Source of the DNA: an uncultured Streptococcus sp.
Lineage (GTDB): Bacteria > Bacillota > Bacilli > Lactobacillales > Streptococcaceae
Direction of reading: 5' to 3'
Assembly (NCBI RefSeq): GCF_959025735.1
Contig: NZ_CAUFJQ010000109.1
Span: forward strand, 1 to 5,663
DNA: 5,663 nucleotides
Positions 1 through 5,571 of the stretch are shown one piece after another. How positions within the stretch are numbered: the first letter of the stretch is position 1; each line of letters starts with the position of its first letter. The translations under genes and the position numbers were made by a program. The notes below the pieces were generated by a model. That model did not search any database. It was not told where the DNA came from and saw only the letters and a list, made by a program, of their open reading frames with translations.

Positions 1-978
1 GTTACATTTGTACCAGAAAAATCATTCACAGGAACAGGAACAGGCGTAACCGTGAAACGTGTTGATAAGAATGGTACACCAGTTACAGCTAAGTACACAC
101 CAACTGTAACTCCGGTAACACCAACAGCAGAACCTGCAACTTCAATTGGTAAGAAGGGTCAAACCCAAACAGGCAAACCAACCTTCACAGAAGGCGATAG
201 CCGTGTACCAATGAATGACGGAGTTCCAGCAACCTTTGAAGATGGTTCAACTACGAAGACAATTCCAGGTGTTGGTACATACACTGTAGCAGCAGATGGA
301 ACTGTAACCTTCACACCAGAACCTGAATTCACTGGAACTGCACCAGCTGTAACAGTGGTTCGCGAAGATGTGAACGGAACCAAAGCTTCTGCAACTTACA
401 CACCAACTGTCCTTCCAATCACTAAGTTTGTTGATAAAGAAGGTAAAGAAATCCCAGGATATCCAACAGTTGATGGCGAAGAACCAAAAGCTGAAATTCC
501 AGGTTACCGCTTTGTGGAAACGAAGAAATTGCCTAATGGTGATACTGAACACGTCTATGAAAAAGTTACGACTTCATATGTAGACGAAAATGGGGACCCA
601 ATCCCAGGTAACCCAACAGAAGCTGGGGAACAACCGAAGAAAGATATCCCTGGTTATGACTTCGTGAAGACTGTTGTAGATAAAGATGGAAATATTCAAC
701 ATATCTACAAGAAGACTGTGACACCAACTCCGATGCCGGATCCAACTCCGACACCAGAGCCACAGCCACAACCTACTCCACAACCAAAACCAGAAGAACC
801 AACGATTCCTGTCGTTCCAGAAACGAAAGAAGAAGTGAAGTATATCGATCCACAAAATCCTACTGCACAACTTCCAAACACAGGAACAAAAGAATCTTCT
901 ACTGCTGGTCTTGCAATCTTTAGCGCTTTAGCAGGTCTGTCATTATTCGGATTTGCAAAACGCAAAAAAGAAGACTAA
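1..978 (+). CDS. LPXTG cell-wall-anchored surface protein, CshA-type repeats plus MucBP-like repeats (5' partial)
   Basis: This is the C-terminal part of a secreted adhesin anchored to peptidoglycan by sortase A; 325 residues are visible and the frame is open from base 1, so the true start is outside the window. In visible residue numbers: 1-36 are the end of one CshA-type fibril repeat (ending YTPTV), and about 45-137 a complete one, with the signature pattern GTYTVAADGTVTFTPEPEFTG (about 92-112) then ATYTPTV. Residues 141-189 and 191-239 are two MucBP-like repeats. Residues 241-272 are a Pro-rich, wall-spanning stretch. The sorting signal is LPNTG (291-295), a hydrophobic segment (about 302-318) and the charged tail KRKKED. 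CshA-family proteins form fibrils that bind host fibronectin and other oral bacteria; that role here is inference, because the binding N-terminus is not visible. A GTG at 52 is not a credible start: it has no ribosome binding site and sits mid-repeat. The gene ends in its own terminator. Confidence 0.93.
   Translation, partial: VTFVPEKSFTGTGTGVTVKRVDKNGTPVTAKYTPTVTPVTPTAEPATSIGKKGQTQTGKPTFTEGDSRVPMNDGVPATFEDGSTTKTIPGVGTYTVAADGTVTFTPEPEFTGTAPAVTVVREDVNGTKASATYTPTVLPITKFVDKEGKEIPGYPTVDGEEPKAEIPGYRFVETKKLPNGDTEHVYEKVTTSYVDENGDPIPGNPTEAGEQPKKDIPGYDFVKTVVDKDGNIQHIYKKTVTPTPMPDPTPTPEPQPQPTPQPKPEEPTIPVVPETKEEVKYIDPQNPTAQLPNTGTKESSTAGLAIFSALAGLSLFGFAKRKKED
133..411 (+). repeat. CshA-type fibril repeat (one full copy; the end of a preceding copy at 1-108)
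   Basis: This stretch encodes about 93 residues with the order seen in CshA fibril repeats: an opening segment with GKPTFTEGD, the DGSTTKTIPGVGTYTV segment, VTFTPEPEFTG, then a strand ending ATYTPTV. The same closing pattern (VTFVPEKSFTGTGTGVTV ... AKYTPTV) is visible at bases 1-108, so at least two tandem copies exist and more probably lie upstream. Confidence 0.8.
421..717 (+). repeat. Two tandem MucBP-like protein repeats
   Basis: Copy 1 (421-567) and copy 2 (571-717) each encode 49 residues and align without gaps with 24 identical positions by my count. The shared skeleton is VD..G..IPG.PT..GE.PK..IPGY.FV, then G, H.Y and K near the end. This resembles the short MucBP-type repeats common near the C-terminus of streptococcal and lactobacillal wall proteins. 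The DNA of the two copies has diverged, so this is an old duplication. Function is not visible; these probably act as a stalk or as ligand-binding beads. Confidence 0.7.
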
Positions 979-995
979 GCTAACTTGTGGCTAAG

Positions 996-1023
996 AAAAA
1001 CCGCGAAAATCTCGCGGTTTTTT
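996..1023 (+). terminator. Rho-independent terminator of the surface protein gene
   Basis: The stem CCGCGA (1001-1006) pairs with TCGCGG (1012-1017) around a 5-base loop. It is extended by A996-1000 pairing with T1018-1022, and the T run continues to 1023. It lies 17 bases after the stop and separates the adhesin from the dfr operon. The A run on the 5' side could also let it work on the opposite strand, but no opposing gene is present. Confidence 0.9.
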
Positions 1024-1088
1024 CTGTTTGTTTTTGAAAAAATATCCTCCAAACTAGATAGTTGAAATCAGTCTTTTATAAGAAAATT

Positions 1089-1097
1089 TGATAAAAT
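1089..1097 (+). promoter_or_regulatory. Extended -10 promoter of the dfr-clpX-engB operon
   Basis: TGATAAAAT reads as TG-n-TAAAAT, an extended -10 element (5 of 6 matches in the hexamer) about 27 bases upstream of the dfr start. Position -35 with a 17-base spacer (1069-1074, CAGTCT) is poor, and the nearest TTGAAA (1062-1067) is 24 bases away, so this would rely on the TG extension. It would give an untranslated leader of roughly 20 bases. Confidence 0.6.
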
Positions 1098-1124
1098 AGA
1101 AGTATCAGTGTAAAGGATGAGAGA

Positions 1125-1634
1125 ATGAAAAAGATAATTGGTATCTGGGCTCAAACTGAAAACGGCATTATTGGAAAGGACCAAGTCATGCCTTGGCATC
1201 TGCCAGCTGAGCTTCAGCATTTCAAAGAAACAACCATGGGACAAGCCATTCTCATGGGAAGAGTGACCTTTGATGGTATGAAAAAACGGGTTCTACCAGG
1301 TCGGACCAGCATTATCTTAACGCAAGATCAAGCCTATGATCCTGAAAATGATGCTGTACTTGTCATGCACAGCAAGGAAGAAGTCTTGGACTGGTATCGG
1401 AACCAAGAGAAGAATCTTTACATTATTGGAGGCAGTCAGATTTTAAGGCTCTTTTCTGACCAGTTAGAAGAGTTGATCCAGACCATGATTCATGCAACTA
1501 TTGATGGCGATACATTGGCACCGAGATTTGAAGAGAACCGCTATGAAAGAGTCCGTCAAGTCCATCATCCGAAAGATGAGAAGAACCCATATGATTTTAC
1601 GGTCAACTATTATAAGAGAAAGGATTTAGACTAA
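1125..1634 (+). CDS. dfrA: Dihydrofolate reductase (EC 1.5.1.3)
   Basis: It reduces dihydrofolate to tetrahydrofolate with NADPH in the cytoplasm, feeding thymidylate, purine and methionine synthesis; it is the target of trimethoprim. The 169 residues match the usual 160-170 of chromosomal DHFRs. Motifs in order: IWAQ (7-10), GIIGKDQVMPWHLP (14-27) with the active-site loop, Glu29 in the catalytic acid position (streptococcal enzymes have Glu where many others have Asp), FKETT (33-37), MGRVTFDG (44-51) with the NADPH-binding region, LPGR (57-60), and YIIGG (99-103), the conserved cofactor-binding turn. The second Ile of YIIGG (Ile101 here) corresponds to pneumococcal Ile100, whose change to Leu gives trimethoprim resistance; it is unchanged. 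The start is set by AAAGGA (1112-1117), 7 bases before ATG. It is first in an operon, and its stop overlaps the next start. The symbol in streptococci is also written dhfr or folA. Confidence 0.97.
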   Translation: MKKIIGIWAQTENGIIGKDQVMPWHLPAELQHFKETTMGQAILMGRVTFDGMKKRVLPGRTSIILTQDQAYDPENDAVLVMHSKEEVLDWYRNQEKNLYIIGGSQILRLFSDQLEELIQTMIHATIDGDTLAPRFEENRYERVRQVHHPKDEKNPYDFTVNYYKRKDLD

Positions 1635-1804
1635 TGGAGCGAAGTGTCTTTGGTTTTTTTACAGCTGTCCTATGTGTCATCTGTTTGATTTGCGCCTTAC
1701 AAACCTTTCGTAAAAAACGGTTTGGCCTCGCTATTTTATTCTTACTAAATGCTTTTACCAATCTTGTGAATTCCATTCACGCCTTTTACATGACCTTATT
1801 TTAA
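1634..1804 (+). CDS. Small two-helix membrane protein of unknown function between dfr and clpX
   Basis: This is a 56-residue ORF (starts MERSVFGFF, ends HAFYMTLF). The ATG shares one base with the dfr stop (TAATG), and AAAGGA (1619-1624) inside the end of dfr lies 9 bases upstream, so it is probably translated by coupling. Two hydrophobic segments, about residues 5-22 and 30-44, are separated by the basic turn QTFRKKRFG (23-31), which predicts a hairpin with the loop inside the cell by the positive-inside rule. A polar, Asn-rich tail (NAFTNLVNSIHAFYM) follows. From memory, a hypothetical gene of similar size sits at the same place in pneumococcus (between dhfr and clpX); that conservation would argue it is real, but I cannot check it. 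No enzymatic motif is visible and I assign no function. Confidence 0.8.
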   Translation: MERSVFGFFTAVLCVICLICALQTFRKKRFGLAILFLLNAFTNLVNSIHAFYMTLF

Positions 1805-1842
1805 ACTAAATAGAAACAGAAAATGACAGAAAGAGGAAATAC

Positions 1843-3075
1843 ATGCCAACGAATCAAAATAATGATATGATGGTTTATTGTTCATTTTGCGGAAAGAGTC
1901 AAGATGAAGTCCAAAAAATCATTGCAGGAAACAATGCGTTTATCTGTAATGAATGTGTAGAGTTAGCACAAGAAATTATCCGTGAGGAGCTAGCAGAAGA
2001 AGTTCTTGCAGACCTTAGCGAAGTTCCAAAACCAATCGAATTGCTCAATATCTTGAACCACTATGTGATCGGTCAAGATCGTGCCAAACGTGCCCTTGCT
2101 GTAGCGGTATACAACCACTACAAACGCATCAACTTCCACGATACGCGCGAAGATGAGACAGATGTTGAATTGCAAAAATCAAACATCCTCATGATTGGTC
2201 CTACTGGTTCAGGTAAGACTTTCTTGGCCCAAACCTTAGCACGTAGCTTGAATGTCCCATTTGCCATTGCAGATGCAACAGCCTTGACAGAAGCTGGTTA
2301 TGTAGGAGAAGACGTTGAAAACATTCTCTTGAAACTTCTTCAGGCGGCTGATTTTAACATCGAGCGTGCTGAACGAGGCATTATCTATGTCGATGAAATC
2401 GATAAAATCGCTAAGAAAAGTGAAAATGTCTCTATCACGCGTGACGTTTCTGGTGAAGGGGTACAACAAGCCCTCTTGAAGATTATCGAAGGAACTGTTG
2501 CTAGTGTCCCACCTCAAGGGGGACGTAAACACCCTCAACAAGAGATGATCCAGGTGGATACCAAGAATATTCTCTTCATCGTAGGTGGGGCTTTTGACGG
2601 GATCGAAGAAATTGTCAAACAACGTCTCGGTGAAAAAGTCATCGGTTTCGGTAAAAACAATAAAGCTATTGATGAATCAAGCTCTTACATGCAAGAAATC
2701 GTTGCAGAAGATATTCAAAAATTCGGGATTATCCCAGAATTGATCGGACGTCTTCCAGTCTTTGCCGCTCTTGAGCAATTGACAGTTGACGACCTTGTTC
2801 GTATCTTGAAAGAGCCACGCAATGCCTTGGTAAAACAATACCAAACCTTGCTTTCTTATGATAATGTTGAATTGGAATTCGATGATGAAGCCCTTCAAGC
2901 GATTGCTAATAAAGCCATCGAAAGAAAAACAGGAGCTCGTGGACTTCGCTCAATTATAGAAGAAACCATGATGGATGTCATGTTTGAAATTCCAAGTCAA
3001 GAAGATGTCAAACTTGTCCGAATTACAAAAGAAGCTGTAGATGGAACTGAAAAACCAATTCTTGAAACAGCCTAG
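1843..3075 (+). CDS. clpX: ATP-dependent Clp protease ATP-binding subunit ClpX
   Basis: AAA+ unfoldase that recognises tagged or damaged proteins, unfolds them with ATP and feeds them to the ClpP peptidase in the cytoplasm. The 410 residues match the normal length. The N-terminal zinc-binding domain has C13-x2-C16 and C35-x2-C38, all four ligands intact. The AAA+ domain shows Walker A GPTGSGKT (119-126), pore-1 loop GYVG (152-155), Walker B IIYVDEID (180-187), pore-2 RKH (228-230), the IGF tripeptide that docks into ClpP (267-269), the GRLP segment with the likely arginine finger Arg303, and sensor II GARGLRS (364-370, Arg366). Nothing is missing. The start has AAGAGG (1831-1836) 6 bases upstream. 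It lies 38 bases after the membrane ORF with no hairpin between, and 11 bases before engB. clpP is not in the window. I see no CtsR-type operator upstream, so heat control is not evident here. Confidence 0.98.
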   Translation: MPTNQNNDMMVYCSFCGKSQDEVQKIIAGNNAFICNECVELAQEIIREELAEEVLADLSEVPKPIELLNILNHYVIGQDRAKRALAVAVYNHYKRINFHDTREDETDVELQKSNILMIGPTGSGKTFLAQTLARSLNVPFAIADATALTEAGYVGEDVENILLKLLQAADFNIERAERGIIYVDEIDKIAKKSENVSITRDVSGEGVQQALLKIIEGTVASVPPQGGRKHPQQEMIQVDTKNILFIVGGAFDGIEEIVKQRLGEKVIGFGKNNKAIDESSSYMQEIVAEDIQKFGIIPELIGRLPVFAALEQLTVDDLVRILKEPRNALVKQYQTLLSYDNVELEFDDEALQAIANKAIERKTGARGLRSIIEETMMDVMFEIPSQEDVKLVRITKEAVDGTEKPILETA

Positions 3076-3086
3076 AAAGATAAAAT

Positions 3087-3689
3087 ATGGAAATTAACAC
3101 ACATAATGCGGATATTCTCTTAAGCGCTGCAAATAAGAGCCATTATCCTCAAGATGAGATTCCAGAAGTTGCACTTGCCGGTCGATCCAATGTCGGCAAG
3201 TCTTCTTTTATTAATACTCTCTTAAATCGAAAGAACCTGGCCAGAACATCTGGGAAACCAGGAAAAACCCAATTGCTCAATTTCTTCAATATCGATGATA
3301 AACTCCGCTTAGTAGACGTACCTGGTTATGGCTATGCACGTGTCTCAAAAAAAGAGCGCGAGAAGTGGGGGCGGATGATTGAAGAATACCTTACTAGTCG
3401 TGAGAACTTAAAAGCAGTCGTTAGCCTAGTCGATTTTCGCCACGAACCTTCAGCAGATGATGTTCAGATGTATGAGTTCTTAAAATATTATGAGATTCCT
3501 GTGATCCTAGTTGCTACCAAGGCAGATAAGATTCCACGTGGAAAATGGAACAAACATGAATCAATCATCAAGAAAAAACTAGATTTCGATCCTGCTGACG
3601 CCTTTATTGTCTTTTCTTCTGTAACCAGGGAGGGACTAGAGAAGTCATGGGATGCTATTTTAGAAAATGCGTTTTACGAAATAAATTGA
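3087..3689 (+). CDS. engB: Ribosome biogenesis GTP-binding protein EngB/YsxC (YihA)
   Basis: TRAFAC-class GTPase needed for late assembly of the 50S ribosomal subunit; essential in several Firmicutes. The 200 residues match the family. G1 is GRSNVGKS (32-39), the G2 region PGKTQ (58-62) with Thr61, G3 DVPGYGYA (77-84), G4 TKAD (144-147) and G5 SSVT (177-180); all are intact. The residues RVSKKEREKW (85-94) after G3 match the switch II region of the family. The start lies 11 bases after the clpX stop with only a weak Shine-Dalgarno (GAAAGA, about 3075-3080), suggesting translation depends on ribosomes arriving from clpX. The clpX-engB linkage is usual in streptococci. The last base of the stop codon is also the first base of the terminator stem. 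Confidence 0.97.
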   Translation: MEINTHNADILLSAANKSHYPQDEIPEVALAGRSNVGKSSFINTLLNRKNLARTSGKPGKTQLLNFFNIDDKLRLVDVPGYGYARVSKKEREKWGRMIEEYLTSRENLKAVVSLVDFRHEPSADDVQMYEFLKYYEIPVILVATKADKIPRGKWNKHESIIKKKLDFDPADAFIVFSSVTREGLEKSWDAILENAFYEIN

Positions 3690-3717
3690 AATGACATGAA
3701 AATGTCATTTTTGTTTT
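3689..3717 (+). terminator. Rho-independent terminator of the dfr-clpX-engB operon
   Basis: AAATGACAT (3689-3697) pairs perfectly with ATGTCATTT (3702-3710) around a GAAA tetraloop (3698-3701, GNRA type). It is followed by a T-rich tract (TTTTTGTTTT, 3708-3717). The stem is A/T-rich, so it may be leaky. Confidence 0.8.
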
Positions 3718-3733
3718 GGATTTATCTCGCAAT

Positions 3734-3750
3734 TGTAATACAAGTGTAAT
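3734..3750 (+). promoter_or_regulatory. Putative WalR/VicR binding site (TGTAAT-N5-TGTAAT)
   Basis: TGTAATACAAGTGTAAT matches the published WalR/VicR (YycF) consensus TGTWAH-N5-TGTWAH at all fixed positions. It lies 10 bases upstream of the putative -35 hexamer, at about -61 to -45 from the predicted start site, the usual place for an activator. The downstream gene is a secreted peptidoglycan hydrolase, the main class of WalR targets. The site is seen directly; binding is inference. Confidence 0.7.
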
Positions 3751-3760
3751 ATAAGTGCCT

Positions 3761-3788
3761 TTGTTTTCTTCTATTTATATGGTATAAT
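3761..3788 (+). promoter_or_regulatory. Promoter of the GH73 glucosaminidase gene
   Basis: A consensus extended -10 (TG-G-TATAAT, hexamer 3783-3788) and a moderate -35 TTGTTT (3761-3766) are separated by 16 bases. The predicted start is near 3795, leaving a leader of about 44 bases. The perfect palindrome ATCTCTATAGAGAT (3787-3800) overlaps the last two bases of the -10 and the start site. Confidence 0.8.
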
Positions 3789-3838
3789 CTCTATAGAGAT
3801 AAAAGATGATAAAAAATTAATTGGAGATAAATTGTATT

Positions 3839-4543
3839 ATGAAAAAGAAAATACGGAATAAAACGAAATTATTTGGTTTGTTCGTTTCTGTATTAGCAGT
3901 GGGGACATTTGCTGCTGCTATGAGCGAGCACGTCACATCAGTTGGCGCTAATGATGGAACTTACCTAGCTTATTCAGACCCTACTGAAGCTTTCATCTCA
4001 CAAATTGGTGAGTCAGCTCGTCAGCTCGGTCAAGAGAACGACCTTTATGCTTCCGTTATGATCGCACAAGCTATCCTTGAAAGTGGATCAGGTCAGTCTG
4101 GCTTGTCTTCTTATCCGCATTACAATCTTTTCGGTATTAAAGGAAGTTATGCTGGTCAATCTGCAGTAATGCAAACTTGGGAAGATGATGGTGCTGGAAA
4201 TGCCTATACGATTAATGACGCTTTTCGTTCTTACCCATCTTACTATGAATCATTGCAAGACTATGTAGCTGTTTTGAAACAAGGACATTTTGCAGGTGCT
4301 TGGAAGAGCAACACCTCTAGTTATCAAGATGCAACAGCAGCGTTGACAGGGGTTTATGCGACAGACACAAGCTACTATGCAAAACTTAATAACATCATTG
4401 AAACTTATAATTTAACTCAATACGATTCACCAAATGTTCAAGGTGGTATTACAGGTTCGGTATACAATCCATATCGTCAACAGTTCACTTCACATGAAAT
4501 CTTGAATTTGGATATCGCTTGGGCAAACCGTTTGAATTATTAA
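3839..4543 (+). CDS. Secreted endo-beta-N-acetylglucosaminidase, GH73 family (peptidoglycan hydrolase)
   Basis: It is predicted to cut the glycan chain of peptidoglycan outside the membrane, in wall turnover or daughter-cell separation. The product is 234 residues. A signal peptide is clear: basic MKKKIRNKTK, hydrophobic 11-28, and a likely cut after VGA (35-37). The GH73 domain spans about 50-192, with the catalytic Glu81 in QAILESGSGQS (77-87), YNLFGIKG (95-102), the aromatic-rich AFRSYPSYYESLQDYV (128-143), and TDTSYYAKLNNIIETY (175-190). A short tail (about 193-234) with no LysM, SH3, choline-binding or LPXTG element follows, so how it holds the wall is unclear. ATG 3839 is preferred over an in-frame TTG at 3821: the basic signal start follows the ATG, and the TTG overlaps the GGAG Shine-Dalgarno (3823-3826), which is 12 bases before the ATG, a little far. 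It is monocistronic, with its own promoter and terminator, and is probably WalRK-controlled. Family assignment is firm; the exact bond and role are inferred. Confidence 0.92.
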   Translation: MKKKIRNKTKLFGLFVSVLAVGTFAAAMSEHVTSVGANDGTYLAYSDPTEAFISQIGESARQLGQENDLYASVMIAQAILESGSGQSGLSSYPHYNLFGIKGSYAGQSAVMQTWEDDGAGNAYTINDAFRSYPSYYESLQDYVAVLKQGHFAGAWKSNTSSYQDATAALTGVYATDTSYYAKLNNIIETYNLTQYDSPNVQGGITGSVYNPYRQQFTSHEILNLDIAWANRLNY

Positions 4544-4547
4544 AACT

Positions 4548-4572
4548 AAAACAGGCAGATGCCTGTTTTTTT
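4548..4572 (+). terminator. Rho-independent terminator of the glucosaminidase gene
   Basis: ACAGGC (4551-4556) pairs with GCCTGT (4561-4566) around the loop AGAT. It is extended by AAA 4548-4550 with TTT 4567-4569, and the T run continues to 4572. It begins 4 bases after the stop. Confidence 0.9.
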
Positions 4573-4638
4573 ATTTGTTTTTAGCACACAGTGATATTCG
4601 ATATAAAACGTATATGATGAAAAGTTAAGAATTCTTCC

Positions 4639-4652
4639 TGAAAACCTTTTCA
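4639..4652 (+). promoter_or_regulatory. cre-like palindrome (candidate CcpA site) over the -35 region
   Basis: TGAAAACCTTTTCA has two perfect inverted 6-base arms around CC. It differs from the cre form TGAAARCGYTTTCA only in the central CG, here CC. That centre is normally well conserved, so the match is suggestive rather than convincing. It overlaps the -35 region of the downstream gene, where CcpA binding would repress. Confidence 0.35.
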
Positions 4653-4675
4653 AACTTTTTTGTCTATGATATAAT
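4647..4675 (+). promoter_or_regulatory. Promoter of the formate/nitrite channel gene
   Basis: TG-A-TATAAT (hexamer 4670-4675) is a perfect extended -10. The -35 is weak (TTTTCA, 4647-4652, 17-base spacer). The predicted start is near 4682, about 29 bases before the ATG. Confidence 0.75.
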
Positions 4676-4710
4676 GATTTTATTCACAAACATTATATAA
4701 GGAGAATAGT

Positions 4711-5508
4711 ATGTCTGAATCTAATTTTATTCAAAAAGTGGGAGCGGCGTGTAATAAGAAAGAGGACCTTTATCAGAAATCTAAGACTCGCTATGCAGTT
4801 CGCTCTATTTTTGCAGGAGGATTTCTTACTTTAAGTACGGCGGTCGGAGCAGTTGCTGCTGACTTATTAAATAGCTTTGTACCTGGAACGGGTCGTTTCC
4901 TATTTCCATTCATCTTTGCCTGGGGTTTGGTATACCTCTTATTCTTAAATGCGGAATTAACCACCTCAAATATGATGTATTTGACGGCGGGGACCTATCT
5001 AAAGAAAATTAATTGGAAGAAAGCACTGGAAATTCTTCTTTATTGTACCTTTTTTAATTTAATTGGTGCTTTAATCGTCGCTTTTCTGTTCAATCAAACA
5101 ACAGCCTTTGCTCATATCGATCCAAAAGGATTCCTGGCTACGGTGGCAGAAAATAAACTACAACGTAGCAATCAAGTGGTTTTCTTTGAAGGAGTCATTG
5201 CCAATATCTTTGTAAATATTGCTATTCTTTCTTATTTATACTTTAAAGACGAAACGGCAAAGGTACTTTTAGCTCTCTCTGCTATTTATATGTTTGTCTT
5301 TATGACCAATGAACACTTAGCAGCAAACTTTGCTTCCTTCTCATTATTAAGCTTTAATTCAGTATCTAGCCAATTACCGCATTTTGAGTTTTTAAATATT
5401 TTACGACATTATTGCGTGACTTTCTTTGCCAACTGGGTAGGAGGAGGAGTTCTAATGGGACTAGCCTATGCTTGGTTGAATAATATCAAGAGTCTTTATA
5501 ACGATTAA
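4711..5508 (+). CDS. Formate/nitrite transporter family (FNT) channel protein
   Basis: Inner-membrane pentameric channel for small monovalent anions such as formate, nitrite or lactate; in a fermenting streptococcus, export or uptake of formate made by pyruvate formate-lyase is the likeliest use (inference; no pfl gene is in view). The 265 residues fit the family. About six membrane segments are visible, near 31-52, 64-82, 105-127, 157-176, 184-206 and 235-256. FNT hallmarks are AGGF (35-38) in TM1, the loop NAELTTSNMM (80-89) corresponding to the TM2 break, EGVIANIFVN (160-169) in the fourth listed segment, NEHLAANFASFSL (200-212) with the central pore His202, and NWVGGGVLMGLAY (241-253) in the last helix. 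The start is set by AAGGAG (4699-4704), 6 bases before ATG. It is a single gene with its own promoter. Substrate cannot be read from the sequence, so I give no symbol (focA or nirC would overstate it). Confidence 0.92.
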   Translation: MSESNFIQKVGAACNKKEDLYQKSKTRYAVRSIFAGGFLTLSTAVGAVAADLLNSFVPGTGRFLFPFIFAWGLVYLLFLNAELTTSNMMYLTAGTYLKKINWKKALEILLYCTFFNLIGALIVAFLFNQTTAFAHIDPKGFLATVAENKLQRSNQVVFFEGVIANIFVNIAILSYLYFKDETAKVLLALSAIYMFVFMTNEHLAANFASFSLLSFNSVSSQLPHFEFLNILRHYCVTFFANWVGGGVLMGLAYAWLNNIKSLYND

Positions 5509-5511
5509 AAA

Positions 5512-5555
5512 ATATAAAAAAAGTTTGCAAAAGTACTTGCATTCTTTTTTTATAT
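5512..5555 (+). terminator. Long A/T hairpin, likely terminator of the FNT gene, overlapping the next promoter
   Basis: The arms 5512-5530 and 5537-5555 (19 bases each) are complementary except for a 2x2 T/T internal loop, around the loop AAGTAC. The 3' arm contains seven consecutive Ts (5545-5551), and the 5' arm seven As. It starts 3 bases after the FNT stop. The GC content of the stem is low, so termination strength is uncertain. The A run could make it act in both directions. Confidence 0.65.
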
Positions 5556-5565
5556 ATGATAAACT
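5537..5565 (+). promoter_or_regulatory. Putative promoter of the rplJ operon
   Basis: TTGCAT (5537-5542) and an extended -10 TG-A-TAAACT (hexamer 5560-5565) are 17 bases apart. The predicted start near 5572 coincides with the first paired base of the L10 leader, which supports the call. The -35 is inside the 3' arm of the upstream hairpin. Confidence 0.65.
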
Positions 5566-5571
5566 AATCTA

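Noticed and set aside
52..54. GTG as the start of the surface protein
   Set aside because: The frame is open back to base 1 with repeat-like sequence in it, and no ribosome binding site precedes the GTG; the gene is 5' truncated by the window.
1..717. Repeats as a CRISPR array or mobile element
   Set aside because: The periodicity is at protein level in an open frame with diverged DNA; there are no spacers, terminal inverted repeats or transposase anywhere in the window.
1062..1067. TTGAAA as the -35 of the dfr promoter
   Set aside because: It is 24 bases from the extended -10, too far for a normal spacer.
2236..2622. 128-codon open frame on the minus strand inside clpX
   Set aside because: It mirrors a strongly conserved coding region, its product shows no recognisable domain, and no promoter or ribosome binding site is evident; the same holds for the other antisense frames in the surface protein and clpX.
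3821..3823. TTG as the start of the glucosaminidase (adds MEINCI)
   Set aside because: It overlaps the Shine-Dalgarno itself, and the basic start of the signal peptide follows the ATG at 3839.
4627..4636. AAGAATTCTT palindrome upstream of the FNT gene
   Set aside because: A 10-bp AT-rich palindrome is expected by chance in this composition, and it lies upstream of the promoter without matching a known operator.
4661..4690. Possible Rex (redox) operator around TTTGT ... TTCACAAA
   Set aside because: Only one half-site is good and the spacing does not fit the Rex palindrome.
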